DNA of 64,000 nt from Firmicutes bacterium CAG:552 (GTDB lineage Bacteria; Bacillota; Clostridia; Christensenellales; Pumilibacteraceae): contig FR884055.1 in NCBI GenBank assembly GCA_000435495.1, positions 73,431 to 137,430 on the forward strand, in the 5' to 3' direction. The notes under the pieces were generated by a model, which did no database searches, had not been told where the DNA came from, and saw only the letters and a list, made by a program, of their open reading frames with translations. Shown here piece after piece: positions 56,798-64,000 of the stretch (position 1 is the stretch's first letter; each line of letters begins with the position of its first letter). The position numbers and the translations under genes were made by a program.

Positions 56798-57199
56798 CTA
56801 CGCCTCCTTGTTCCTATTTTTTATTATAGATGCCAAAATACCGTTTATATATGCCGCACTTTTCTCCGTCGAATAGGTTTTTGCCAGTTCAACGGCTTCA
56901 TTTACGGATACTTTAAACGGAATATCGGTATAAAGTATCTCGTACGTCGCAAGCAACAAAATAGAAAGATCGACTTTATATAATCTTTCATATGCAAAAG
57001 ATCCGGCGTATTGATCGATAATATCCGACAATGCTTTATGATGCTCCTGAATTCCGTAAAAAACGCCTTCGAAGTAACCGTAATCGGATTCCTCTATACC
57101 GGACTTAATCTGTTCCACCGACAGCTCGTTTATTTCACCGCAAAGCTCGGTTTCGTATATCAACTTAAATACGGCTTCTCTCGTATCTCTTCTGCTCAT
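56798..57199 (-). CDS. nusB: Transcription antitermination factor NusB
   Basis: A 133-residue all-helical protein starting MSRRDTREAVFKLIYETEL and ending with VNEAVELAKTYSTEKSAAYINGIL, the hallmark of NusB. With NusE/S10 it binds boxA of rRNA transcripts and prevents early termination. It is separated from the Asp23 paralogue by a short hairpin that may attenuate transcription. Confidence 0.95.
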   Translation of the reverse strand: MSRRDTREAVFKLIYETELCGEINELSVEQIKSGIEESDYGYFEGVFYGIQEHHKALSDIIDQYAGSFAYERLYKVDLSILLLATYEILYTDIPFKVSVNEAVELAKTYSTEKSAAYINGILASIIKNRNKEA

Positions 57200-57215
57200 C
57201 TTTTTTCACCCTAAA

Positions 57216-57240
57216 ACCCCGTAGGTAATTCCTACAGGGT
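57216..57240 (-). terminator. Attenuator-like hairpin between the Asp23 paralogue and nusB
   Basis: ACCCCGTAGG (57216-57225) pairs, with one mismatch, with CCTACAGGGT (57231-57240). On the minus strand it is followed by TTTTAGGG. The asp23 stop codon lies in the stem. Downstream genes have no separate promoter that I see, so partial read-through is likely. Confidence 0.5.
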
Positions 57241-57561
57241 ATTTATGTCCTTATATTCCTTAAATTCAACGCCGAGAATATTAACGTCAATGGTACCCGC
57301 CTTAAAATCCGTAGTCGTCTCCAAAGTACGCTTTATGTTGTTTTGCACCCTAAAGGCAACGTCGGCGCAACTGACGTCGGCTCTTACCTTTATCGTGACG
57401 GAAACGTTAACGATTCCTGCGGCGATATTCATTTTGACGCCTTTACCTACGAGCGAATCGACACCGCTTATTTCCAACGTAGCAAGTTGTATTATCGAAA
57501 ACAACACGTTGTCGCCATAGGCAATTACGCCTTTTGTATTATTTCCCAATAGTTTTTTCAT
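57232..57561 (-). CDS. yqhY: Asp23/Gls24 family protein (YqhY type)
   Basis: A 109-residue Asp23-domain protein with the family pattern GVIAYGDNVLFSIIQLATLEISGVDSL (read in short parts), VSVTIKVRADVSCADVAFRVQNN and a C-terminal VNILGVEF strand. In Bacillus the paralogue YqhY sits in this same place, before nusB, and affects fatty-acid metabolism; the biochemical role is open. It is the first gene of the operon to recN. The leader contains a long hairpin. Confidence 0.9.
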   Translation of the reverse strand: MKKLLGNNTKGVIAYGDNVLFSIIQLATLEISGVDSLVGKGVKMNIAAGIVNVSVTIKVRADVSCADVAFRVQNNIKRTLETTTDFKAGTIDVNILGVEFKEYKDINTL

Positions 57562-57627
57562 GAAATGCTCCTAACTGAATCGCCTGAAATCGGCTTATCG
57601 GCTCGTATTTGCGGCAACCGGACGCTG

Positions 57628-57667
57628 CATAGGTAAATTTTGCGTTGAAATCGCAAATTTACCTATG
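57628..57667 (-). promoter_or_regulatory. Long hairpin in the 5' leader of the yqhY-nusB operon
   Basis: CATAGGTAAATTTTGCG (57628-57644) pairs with CGCAAATTTACCTATG (57652-57667) with one bulged base. It begins about ten bases after the predicted transcription start and has no T-tract, so it is not a standard terminator. Confidence 0.6.
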
Positions 57668-57683
57668 TAAAACACCCGCTATC

Positions 57684-57712
57684 AGTATAACACAACTATC
57701 GGAAAAATTCAA
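57684..57712 (-). promoter_or_regulatory. Sigma-A promoter of the yqhY-nusB-...-recN operon
   Basis: TTGAAT (complement of 57707-57712) and TATACT (57684-57689) with an exact 17-base spacer. It lies right after the spoIIIAH stop and gives a leader of about 115 bases. Confidence 0.8.
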
Positions 57713-57721
57713 TTGTTTTTA

Positions 57722-58198
57722 TCATTCAACAGGAATTATTCTGACGTTATTTGCCTTTTTATCCGTTTCTGTAACGATTACTTCCAAAATCTGAGCTGCT
57801 TGTTCCGCCGTAATCGATGTCGCCTTGATAATGACGTTGACATTTTCCGTCGAATTGGTTACGACTGCATCGTCGTATCCCAACGCCTTGATAAGTCCCT
57901 CCAAGACCAACTCGAGTTCCATGTTTTTAGTAAGTTCCAATTTGTCGTCCTGAGCCTTTTTTACCGCATCCGCATCGGAAGCCGAATTAGCTATTATTGC
58001 ATCGAGATACAATATGGTTTGCTCTCTGGTCGCAACTCTATCGCTTCGATAAGTCTGGAAAAAGCTTGCCGACTGCATGGCGTCGCCCGATCCCGTCGCA
58101 ATGCTGCTTTGATTAAGCACAATGTTTAGCACGCCGGTTACGACGAGTAAAACAAGCATTCCGCACAAAATGATAATTTTCTTCTTTTTGCTTAACAT
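57722..58198 (-). CDS. spoIIIAH: Stage III sporulation protein AH
   Basis: A 158-residue protein with one N-terminal membrane anchor (about 8-28) and an outer domain that resembles type III secretion ring proteins (YscJ/FliF). It sits in the mother-cell membrane and binds forespore SpoIIQ, forming the channel between the two cells. The ATG at 58198 is seven bases after GGGAGG. It is shorter than Bacillus SpoIIIAH (218) but keeps the C-terminal ring domain (EQAAQILEVIVTE). Last gene of the operon. Confidence 0.92.
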   Translation of the reverse strand: MLSKKKKIIILCGMLVLLVVTGVLNIVLNQSSIATGSGDAMQSASFFQTYRSDRVATREQTILYLDAIIANSASDADAVKKAQDDKLELTKNMELELVLEGLIKALGYDDAVVTNSTENVNVIIKATSITAEQAAQILEVIVTETDKKANNVRIIPVE

Positions 58199-58217
58199 AT
58201 ATGTTCCTCCCAAAAAA

Positions 58218-58679
58218 CTATTTGTTTGAGCCTAAAACTACTACTCGATCAGATTGAATATCCATAAGCTTAGATACCGCAATCGTGACTTCGGCTTTTG
58301 TTTTCGAATTGAGTTTTTTGCATACTACTACAACACCTATCGCTTTAGGATAAACTTCTTTAACCACAACCGCTCCGCCGGAATCGACAACGACCTGCGA
58401 CACTAAAGAGCTTCCGTTTTGCGTAGTATTTTGCGCCGTTATAAGTTCTACGCCGGACTCCCAATTGATGACAACTTTGCACTCGTCTCCGGTAAGCATC
58501 CGAACCGCCTCCTGAAGCTTAACCGTAACGCTTTGGCAATAATCGTATTTGTTTTCGTTTTCCGACTTCTGCTTAGACGGAGAATAAAAATAAATAAAAA
58601 TCATTACCGCAACCGCTACAGCCGCAAGGATGATTTCGATATGCTTTATCGATTTCAGTTTTTCCAAAACCTTATTCAT
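58218..58679 (-). CDS. spoIIIAG: Stage III sporulation protein AG
   Basis: A 153-residue protein with a membrane helix at about 14-32, a linker and a ring-forming C-terminal domain (VVVKEVYPKAIGVVVVCKK). SpoIIIAG forms a large oligomeric ring, part of the feeding-tube channel in the outer forespore membrane. It overlaps spoIIIAF by eight bases and precedes spoIIIAH by 19. Confidence 0.93.
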   Translation of the reverse strand: MNKVLEKLKSIKHIEIILAAVAVAVMIFIYFYSPSKQKSENENKYDYCQSVTVKLQEAVRMLTGDECKVVINWESGVELITAQNTTQNGSSLVSQVVVDSGGAVVVKEVYPKAIGVVVVCKKLNSKTKAEVTIAVSKLMDIQSDRVVVLGSNK

Positions 58680-59136
58680 ACAAAATCACATCTCCCTTGC
58701 TTATCTTAAGCCCCGAGCAGATTAATTCCGAAACCAGCTCACACTTATCTATATGCTCGTATTTTTTGTCTATAACCGCTTTTTGCAAATTCACGATGAC
58801 GTTTTTTATGTCGAAAACACTACCTTCCTTTAACGTGACGCTTATTTCTGCGCCGCTAACGCCGTTACTTTCCAAATATTTTACCAAACCGTCGCACAAG
58901 GCGTCAGTACGTTCCGACAAAGCGATTTCGACAAATGCGTTATCTATTGCTATGTCGCCGAAATCGGTTTTTACACCCCTGACGATAGACGGAAGCGGAG
59001 CAATTATAACCAAAATCGTTAAGGAAGCGAAAATTGCTTTAATAAATTTTCCGGTTCTTCCGCTCAAAAACAAATCCGCTATTACGCTAAGTACCGCCAA
59101 TGAAAGTATGCTTATTACCCAACCTGAAATATCCAT
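58672..59136 (-). CDS. spoIIIAF: Stage III sporulation protein AF
   Basis: A 154-residue protein with two N-terminal membrane helices (about 5-24 and 31-51) followed by a small soluble ring-building-motif domain. It belongs to the SpoIIIA-SpoIIQ complex. The ATG at 59136 follows GGAG by nine bases and starts one base after the spoIIIAE stop; the longer frame to 59211 overlaps spoIIIAE. Confidence 0.92.
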   Translation of the reverse strand: MDISGWVISILSLAVLSVIADLFLSGRTGKFIKAIFASLTILVIIAPLPSIVRGVKTDFGDIAIDNAFVEIALSERTDALCDGLVKYLESNGVSGAEISVTLKEGSVFDIKNVIVNLQKAVIDKKYEHIDKCELVSELICSGLKISKGDVILYE

Positions 59137-59137
59137 G

Positions 59138-60301
59138 CTACACCGCTCCGTTACAAGTACATACAACCAACAACAAAAACACGAAATACAAGAACGTAAC
59201 ACCCAAAACAATCGCTACAAGCGCAGTAAGACTTTTTCCGAGACCGTTGTATATTCCGCACACTTCTTTACCGCCTAACGGCTCTGAAATCGCCGATACA
59301 AACTTTACAGACATTATCAACGCAACGGCATGCACCACTACGGGAATAACCGAAACGATCAGCACGATCATCGCAGACAACCCTACTCCGTTTTTAATAA
59401 GCACACTGCCGCTAAGCACAAGATTATAGCCTTCGGATAAATACCCGCCTATTACCGGCACATACTTAGTCAGCGCCATTTTTGCCGATCGGACATAAAC
59501 GCTGTCATAAACCATTGCGGTTACTCCTTTCACCGACAAAAACGCTAAGAACAAGAAAAACGCCGTGCCAAGAACCCATTTCATAGCTCCTGAGAAAAAA
59601 TCAGCTATCCCGCTTATTTTAATTCCATCTCCTATGTTGCCGACGACATGAAATACGACGCTTATCAAAAAACACGGCAATGCAAACATTGTTACTACGT
59701 CAACCGCATATGTCGAAAGTATGGCTACGGCAGGTTGATACGCAGGCAACGCTGCGGATCTTCCGACAGCAGCCATCAAAGTAAGCAAAACCGGAAATAC
59801 TGCGTCCATTTGAATTTTTAAGTTTTCTATTAACGATTTACATTCTTTTACTGTTCCTACGATCTGTGTGAATGTAATAATCATTACAACGCCTATGCAT
59901 GCCAACCTGACTACAGATTCTGTCGATTTACTTGCAAAGTTTCCCTTTATCGCATTTATCAACCCGAATATTACGCATATCGCAAGCACCGAGGCTATAA
60001 ACGGCGCAAGAGAAGTGACGTTACCGAAAAACGAATTTAATATGTATTTAACAAAACTTTGAGTGTTTATGGCTTCGCCGCCGTCTATAATACGTCTTAT
60101 CAACGTTTTAATGTTAGTCGCTTCAAAAATTTCACGTTGTTCGTCTGTCAGGGAATGGAGAAATTCGTCTATATCGGAGGTATCCAGCTCCTCTATCAGC
60201 TTGTCCAAAGGGTCACTGTTTTCTTCATCGGCAAAGCAAATCTCCACGCCTACATTGCAGACGATAAAAAACGCTATGATAATCGTCAATATCTTTTTCA
60301 T
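59138..60301 (-). CDS. spoIIIAE: Stage III sporulation protein AE
   Basis: A 387-residue polytopic membrane protein with an N-terminal signal segment (residues 1-24), an acidic domain and seven or so membrane helices (containing FSGAMKWVLGTAFFLFLAFL). It is the largest membrane subunit of the mother-cell side of the SpoIIIA complex. The ATG overlaps the spoIIIAD stop. Confidence 0.95.
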   Translation of the reverse strand: MKKILTIIIAFFIVCNVGVEICFADEENSDPLDKLIEELDTSDIDEFLHSLTDEQREIFEATNIKTLIRRIIDGGEAINTQSFVKYILNSFFGNVTSLAPFIASVLAICVIFGLINAIKGNFASKSTESVVRLACIGVVMIITFTQIVGTVKECKSLIENLKIQMDAVFPVLLTLMAAVGRSAALPAYQPAVAILSTYAVDVVTMFALPCFLISVVFHVVGNIGDGIKISGIADFFSGAMKWVLGTAFFLFLAFLSVKGVTAMVYDSVYVRSAKMALTKYVPVIGGYLSEGYNLVLSGSVLIKNGVGLSAMIVLIVSVIPVVVHAVALIMSVKFVSAISEPLGGKEVCGIYNGLGKSLTALVAIVLGVTFLYFVFLLLVVCTCNGAV

Positions 60302-60684
60302 CGCAACAACTCCGTAATCAAATCAAACAGTGCGGAAAGTATAGGCAATGAAACTATCAAAATAATTATTTTTCCTGCCATAACGATTTTATCCGCCATT
60401 GCTTTGCTGCCGCTTTCCTCGACTATCGATGCGGCAAACTCAGTTATATACCCGATCCCCACTATTTTTATTACCGTCTTTACGGCAGTACCACCGACGT
60501 TGATTTTGCCGCACAAATCGTTTATAAATCCAAACGCATATCCTATGTATTCTATAAGCATTAACAACATCATGCAGCATCCGACAATCGTTACGATTAC
60601 CGACAGTCCGCTTTTTGTCTCTTTAAGCGTCATAGCGCAAAATGCAGTTATCATGCCGGTTGCTATAATCTTAAAAAAGTCCAT
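60298..60684 (-). CDS. spoIIIAD: Stage III sporulation protein AD
   Basis: A 128-residue membrane protein with four hydrophobic helices and the family segment VGIGYITEFAASIVEESGS. It is a core membrane component of the SpoIIIA complex, related to SpoIIIAC. It overlaps spoIIIAC by one base and spoIIIAE by four. Confidence 0.95.
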   Translation of the reverse strand: MDFFKIIATGMITAFCAMTLKETKSGLSVIVTIVGCCMMLLMLIEYIGYAFGFINDLCGKINVGGTAVKTVIKIVGIGYITEFAASIVEESGSKAMADKIVMAGKIIILIVSLPILSALFDLITELLR

Positions 60685-60887
60685 CAGTACAATCCAAACA
60701 GCGTCTTAAGCGAAGTAAACAAATCGCTCACCATATTTACTACGGTAATAAGTACGATAATAAGTCCTGCTAACGTTACAAACGTAGCGATTTCGTCTTT
60801 GTCCGCTTTTTTTAACAACTGACTTGCGATTGCGGTTATCAACCCTATAGCCGTTATACGGAAAATAATACTTACGTCCAAATTCAC
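60684..60887 (-). CDS. spoIIIAC: Stage III sporulation protein AC
   Basis: A 67-residue protein with two membrane helices and the conserved segment SQLLKKADKDEIATFVTLAG. Small membrane subunit of the SpoIIIA complex. It starts one base after spoIIIAB. Confidence 0.95.
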   Translation of the reverse strand: MNLDVSIIFRITAIGLITAIASQLLKKADKDEIATFVTLAGLIIVLITVVNMVSDLFTSLKTLFGLY

Positions 60888-60888
60888 C

Positions 60889-61362
60889 TCACATCGTCAA
60901 AACACCTACTAAAGCTCCGAAAAGCAGCCCTAACTTAATATACATAGGTCGCTTTACTGCATTTTTTTCTTTTAATGACTTGTAATTATCTTCAAATATT
61001 TCTTTATTACGCATAACGTCTTCTATCTGCGTTTGCTCGTCAAACCGTCCGAGATTATATAGAAAATCGGAAACGACAGAGTATTCTTCCGTATTCAAAA
61101 AGCCCTGATCGCACTCGTTCGTTGCATTTGCTTTTGCGTAAAGTTGCGATTTAAGCAGCGTGCTGCGACACGGGAAACCGTTTATTACGTTGGCAATCTC
61201 ATCGTTTCGAAAAGCAACGCAGCTTTTGAAATGACTGCAAAAGTTGGAAAGTTCTTTATAATAATTTTCTTTTTCGCATATTCTGCGAGCGCAAAGCAGC
61301 CCGGCCATACAGCCTACAAATGCGCACAAAACAAAAACGATAAGTTTTCCGCTAAGCGTCAT
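60889..61362 (-). CDS. spoIIIAB: Stage III sporulation protein AB
   Basis: A 157-residue protein with an N-terminal membrane helix (about 6-25), a soluble helical domain (RRICEKENYYKELSNFCS, DEIANVINGF) and a C-terminal membrane helix (KLGLLFGALVGVLTM). It resembles the GspF-type platform protein of type II secretion systems and works with the SpoIIIAA ATPase. It overlaps spoIIIAA by 11 bases. Confidence 0.93.
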   Translation of the reverse strand: MTLSGKLIVFVLCAFVGCMAGLLCARRICEKENYYKELSNFCSHFKSCVAFRNDEIANVINGFPCRSTLLKSQLYAKANATNECDQGFLNTEEYSVVSDFLYNLGRFDEQTQIEDVMRNKEIFEDNYKSLKEKNAVKRPMYIKLGLLFGALVGVLTM

Positions 61363-62137
61363 ATATTCTTTCCACCTTGCCTACCGAAGTCGAACTCAGT
61401 TGTACTATTTTCTCCATTCCTCGTATCTTTTTAGTCATGCGTTCTCCGTGCATAGTGCATAAAACTTTTACGCCGCCGTCTATGGCTTTTTCGACAGAAA
61501 CAAAGTCTTCCTCTTCGGTCAATTCGTCGCAGGCAATCACGTCAGGTCTCATATACCTGACAGCCCTCGAAAATGCGAACTCTTTATCTGCTCCTCTCAT
61601 CGAATCCGTATTCTTCCCCAAGTCACCGCTAAGCTCATATCTTTGATCACAAACGAGGACATTAAATCCGCAATCCGAAACCAGTCGCACCAAATCTCTC
61701 AAAAACGTTGTTTTTCCGAATCCGGGCGGCGAAATTATGAGCGTGCTTTTAACCCTCCCGTTATTTACTATTTCTTCAAACACCGCCGATGCGCAATTTT
61801 TTACCTCGTGCGGAATACGAATATTTAAAGATGTAAAATTCTTAATTGTTTTCCCTGGGACTACTTCTCCGCAAACTCCGATCCTTATTCCGTGTTCAAG
61901 CGAAATATAGCCGTTCTTTATCATGTCGTTATAAGCATACACTGAATTTTTCGCAGCCTTAACAATAACGTCTTCAATCTCTTTTGCCGATACGGAAACG
62001 TTGAGTCGTCTGAATTTCCCGCAATAATTTATACTTACTCCGCTTCTCCGCAGTCGGACTTCCATTAGTTTATCCATACTTAGGCTACTTATCGACTTAA
62101 CCAGAGACGTCGGCAAAATATCAAACAATTCTTGCAT
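61352..62137 (-). CDS. spoIIIAA: Stage III sporulation protein AA, ATPase
   Basis: A 261-residue secretion-type ATPase with Walker A PPGFGKTT at 137-144, the DQRYELSGDLG segment and Walker B VIACDE at 200-205. It powers the SpoIIIA channel needed for late sigma-G activity in the forespore. The ATG at 62137 gives MQELFDILPTSL, which aligns with the family N-terminus; the TTG at 62221 would add 28 residues and lies in the promoter. No good Shine-Dalgarno precedes the ATG. Confidence 0.93.
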   Translation of the reverse strand: MQELFDILPTSLVKSISSLSMDKLMEVRLRRSGVSINYCGKFRRLNVSVSAKEIEDVIVKAAKNSVYAYNDMIKNGYISLEHGIRIGVCGEVVPGKTIKNFTSLNIRIPHEVKNCASAVFEEIVNNGRVKSTLIISPPGFGKTTFLRDLVRLVSDCGFNVLVCDQRYELSGDLGKNTDSMRGADKEFAFSRAVRYMRPDVIACDELTEEEDFVSVEKAIDGGVKVLCTMHGERMTKKIRGMEKIVQLSSTSVGKVERIYDA

Positions 62138-62210
62138 ACTCAATTTTATTTTTTTTCGAAACCAGTTATGCAGCGAAAAAAGACGAAATTTCGATTTGCC
62201 ATTTTTAGTG

Positions 62211-62218
62211 TTTATATG
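62211..62218 (-). promoter_or_regulatory. Possible sigma-E -10 element of the spoIIIA operon
   Basis: CATATAAA on the minus strand resembles the sigma-E -10 (CATACAAT). It lies about 75 bases before spoIIIAA, immediately after the T-tract of the copA terminator. The -35 region is a poor match. spoIIIA is sigma-E-dependent in Bacillus. Confidence 0.35.
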
Positions 62219-62220
62219 CA

Positions 62221-62256
62221 AAAAAAGAAACCGAACTGCTTATCGGTTTCTTTTTT
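62221..62256. terminator. Terminator between the metal ATPase gene and spoIIIAA
   Basis: A 14-base stem (62221-62234 with 62243-62256, core GAAACCGA) with an 8-base loop and T7 on either strand. It can stop the metal ATPase transcript about 160 bases after its stop codon. Confidence 0.85.
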
Positions 62257-62415
62257 TGCGGTTTAATGAGTTTATCTGTATTGATGCTGTTACGCCCGCA
62301 CGGTTACAAAACATTTACTCTGCAGGACGCTCCGTAGCTCTCTGATACAATTATAAAAAACATGACATCGGAAATATATTTCTTCAAAAACTCATGCGTT
62401 TTTTTCGCCTTCGGT

Positions 62416-64000
62416 CTACAAAACTTTTACAGACACAACTTTATAGCCGGCTTCTTTAATACAAGCCTTAATGTCTTTTTTGACAGGTTTAGAATCGAAT
62501 ATAATTGTGACTTGTCCTGATTTTAAGTCTACGTTTACGCTTTTTACCGACGAGAGCGTCCTTACCGCATCGGCGACTCTAGCTACGCAGTGTTCGCAGG
62601 TCATTCCATTAACCGTGGCAATTACCGTTTGACCGACTTCATCCGAGAAGTTAACCGCACTACCAAAATCAGATTTCTTTCTCCTCGGCACTAATTTGCG
62701 CGGCTTATAAATTTTACATAAATTCAGCCTCAAGGCATTGACTACTACGCAAAAGCTGGACAAACTCATTGCCGCTGCGCCGAACATCGGATTAAGCGTA
62801 AGGCCTAACGCAACGAAGCAGCCTGCCGCTATAGGTATACCTATAGTATTGTATATAAACGCCCAGAATAAATTTTCTTTTATGTTTCTGATTGTATATT
62901 TACTTAACTTTACTGCTGCGGGAACGTCCGAAAGAGAACTTTTCATCAGCACTATATCGGCTGCGTCAACGGCTACGTCGGCGCCGGCGCCTATAGCTAT
63001 ACCTACGTCCGCTTCGGTAAGTGACGGCGCATCGTTTATTCCGTCCCCTACCATTGCTACCTTCCCTCGTTTTTTCAATTTTAAAATTTCGTTACGTTTT
63101 CCGTTAGGAAGAACGGAAGCAATTACGTTATCGACTCCAACGCTGCGGCCTATCGCCTCGGCTGTCCTTTGATTATCGCCGGTAATCATTACGACTTCCA
63201 TCCCCATGTTTTTAAGTTCTCGTATAGCAGCCCTGCTGTCTTCTTTAATTGTGTCGGCAACAGCTATAATGCCCTTTATTTTTCCGTCGCAAGCGAAAAA
63301 CAACGGTGTCTTGCCCTCAAAAGAAAGTTGTTCGCTCAATTTTACGAAACGTTGCGGAATTTCCACGCTCTCGCCGATAAATTTCATATTTCCGCCGGAT
63401 ACTACCTGTCCGTCCTTAATCGCGGTCAGTCCGTTACCGGCAACCGCTTTAAAATTGCTTGTTTGCGCCGCATCTAAGCCTATTTCTTTTGCTTTTTGCA
63501 TTATAGCTTTTGCTAACGGATGCTCGCTTTTGCTTTCGAGAGAAACCGCTATCGACATAAGTTCGCCGCTATCGACACCGTCTGCTGCAATTATATCCGT
63601 TACGACAGGCGTTCCGCTAGTTATCGTACCGGTTTTGTCCAGCGCCACGATATTCGTTTTGCCTGCATTTTCCAAAGTTTCTGCCGTCTTAAACAGTATC
63701 CCGTTTTTAGCGCCGACTCCGTTACCTACCATTATTGCTACCGGAGTGGCTAACCCGAGCGCACACGGGCAGCTGATTACAAGCACCGATATACCTCTCG
63801 CCAAGGAATATCCGACGCCTTTTCCGATAAGCATCCACACGACAAAAGTTACGAGCGCTATCCCCATAACTACAGGCACGAAAAATCCTGATACTTTGTC
63901 CGCAATTTTTGCTATAGGCGCTTTAGAGGACGATGCGTCGCTGACCATCTTAATTATTTGCGACAAAGCCGTATCCTCTCCGACTTTTGTCGCCCTGCAT
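62416..64000 (-). CDS. copA: CopA-like P1B-type heavy-metal ATPase, C-terminal part (5' end outside window)
   Basis: About 528 C-terminal residues lie in the window, and the frame continues past the right edge; upstream of the first Met-like codon the sequence reads CRATKVGEDTALSQII, typical of the actuator-domain end. Seen are the metal-binding SCPCALGLATPVA, DKTGTITSGTP, the HP-loop SEHPLAKAI, VAMVGDGINDAPSL and the last membrane helices. A heavy-metal-associated domain with GMTCEHC follows at the C-terminus, which is unusual because CopA proteins mostly carry it at the N-terminus. CPC suggests Cu(I) or Ag(I) export. It ends about 160 bases before the shared terminator. Confidence 0.93.
   Translation of the reverse strand, partial: CRATKVGEDTALSQIIKMVSDASSSKAPIAKIADKVSGFFVPVVMGIALVTFVVWMLIGKGVGYSLARGISVLVISCPCALGLATPVAIMVGNGVGAKNGILFKTAETLENAGKTNIVALDKTGTITSGTPVVTDIIAADGVDSGELMSIAVSLESKSEHPLAKAIMQKAKEIGLDAAQTSNFKAVAGNGLTAIKDGQVVSGGNMKFIGESVEIPQRFVKLSEQLSFEGKTPLFFACDGKIKGIIAVADTIKEDSRAAIRELKNMGMEVVMITGDNQRTAEAIGRSVGVDNVIASVLPNGKRNEILKLKKRGKVAMVGDGINDAPSLTEADVGIAIGAGADVAVDAADIVLMKSSLSDVPAAVKLSKYTIRNIKENLFWAFIYNTIGIPIAAGCFVALGLTLNPMFGAAAMSLSSFCVVVNALRLNLCKIYKPRKLVPRRKKSDFGSAVNFSDEVGQTVIATVNGMTCEHCVARVADAVRTLSSVKSVNVDLKSGQVTIIFDSKPVKKDIKACIKEAGYKVVSVKVL

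Noticed and set aside
62138..62221. N-terminal extension of SpoIIIAA from a TTG
   Set aside because: It adds 28 residues not found in the family and overlaps the likely promoter.

Overview
The window reads as one contiguous, gene-dense chromosome segment of a low-to-mid GC, endospore-forming Firmicute of class Clostridia. A complete spoIIIA operon (AA to AH), spoIVB, a spoVM-sized gene, ytfJ/gerW and two sporulation-type DD-carboxypeptidases support this, together with the typical Clostridia/Bacillus blocks yicC-gmk-rpoZ-coaBC-priA-def-fmt-rsmB-rlmN-rsgA-rpe-thiN and nusB-folD-xseA-xseB-ispA-dxs-nadK-argR-recN. The closest named lineage cannot be fixed from the sequence alone; an uncultured gut Clostridia (Christensenellales-like) is a guess. 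No rRNA, tRNA, CRISPR array, insertion sequence or prophage was seen. Only two genes, rpmB and a HAD phosphatase, lie on the plus strand.

Layout, left to right: (1) 1-1861, a biotin-dependent decarboxylase/carboxyltransferase operon (carboxyltransferase, OadG-like subunit, biotin carrier cut by the window edge). (2) 2450-10811, rluB, a DD-carboxypeptidase, ytfJ, a DUF2953-like gene, comEC, recG, a yloV/fakA-like gene and an asp23 paralogue. (3) 11009-11194, rpmB, facing a 21-codon spoVM-like gene across a shared palindromic terminator. (4) 11270-22308, one long operon from yicC down to spoVM with a clear sigma-A promoter. (5) 22328-26498, pcrA-ligA, with a promoter so close to pcrA that the mRNA should be leaderless. 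(6) 26526-31705, the accessory-looking part: a 1158-residue Clp-type AAA+/receiver-like/FtsH protease fusion, two tandem YbjN-like proteins and a small helical protein of unknown function. (7) 31866-42958, a nine-gene operon comM-dprA-topA-trmFO-ABM-hslV-hslU-hisS-glyA with promoter and terminator. (8) 43000-46138, a HAD phosphatase converging on the M50 protease-scpA-scpB operon; both outer genes again have promoters placed for leaderless transcripts. (9) 46456-48707, spoIVB and a DD-carboxypeptidase. (10) 48758-57712, the asp23-nusB-...-recN housekeeping operon with a long hairpin in its leader. (11) 57722-62256, spoIIIAA-AH. (12) 62416-64000, a CopA-like metal ATPase with a C-terminal metal-binding domain, cut by the right edge.

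Most genes serve core replication, repair, translation, isoprenoid, cofactor and cell-wall functions, interleaved with engulfment- and cortex-stage sporulation genes. The best candidate for an undescribed system is region 6. There an apparently soluble protein joins a ClpB-like ATPase module lacking the usual pore motif, a degenerate receiver-like domain, and an intact FtsH ATPase-metalloprotease. It sits directly downstream of a duplicated pair of YbjN-family genes, which have their own strong promoter and a palindromic site in the leader.
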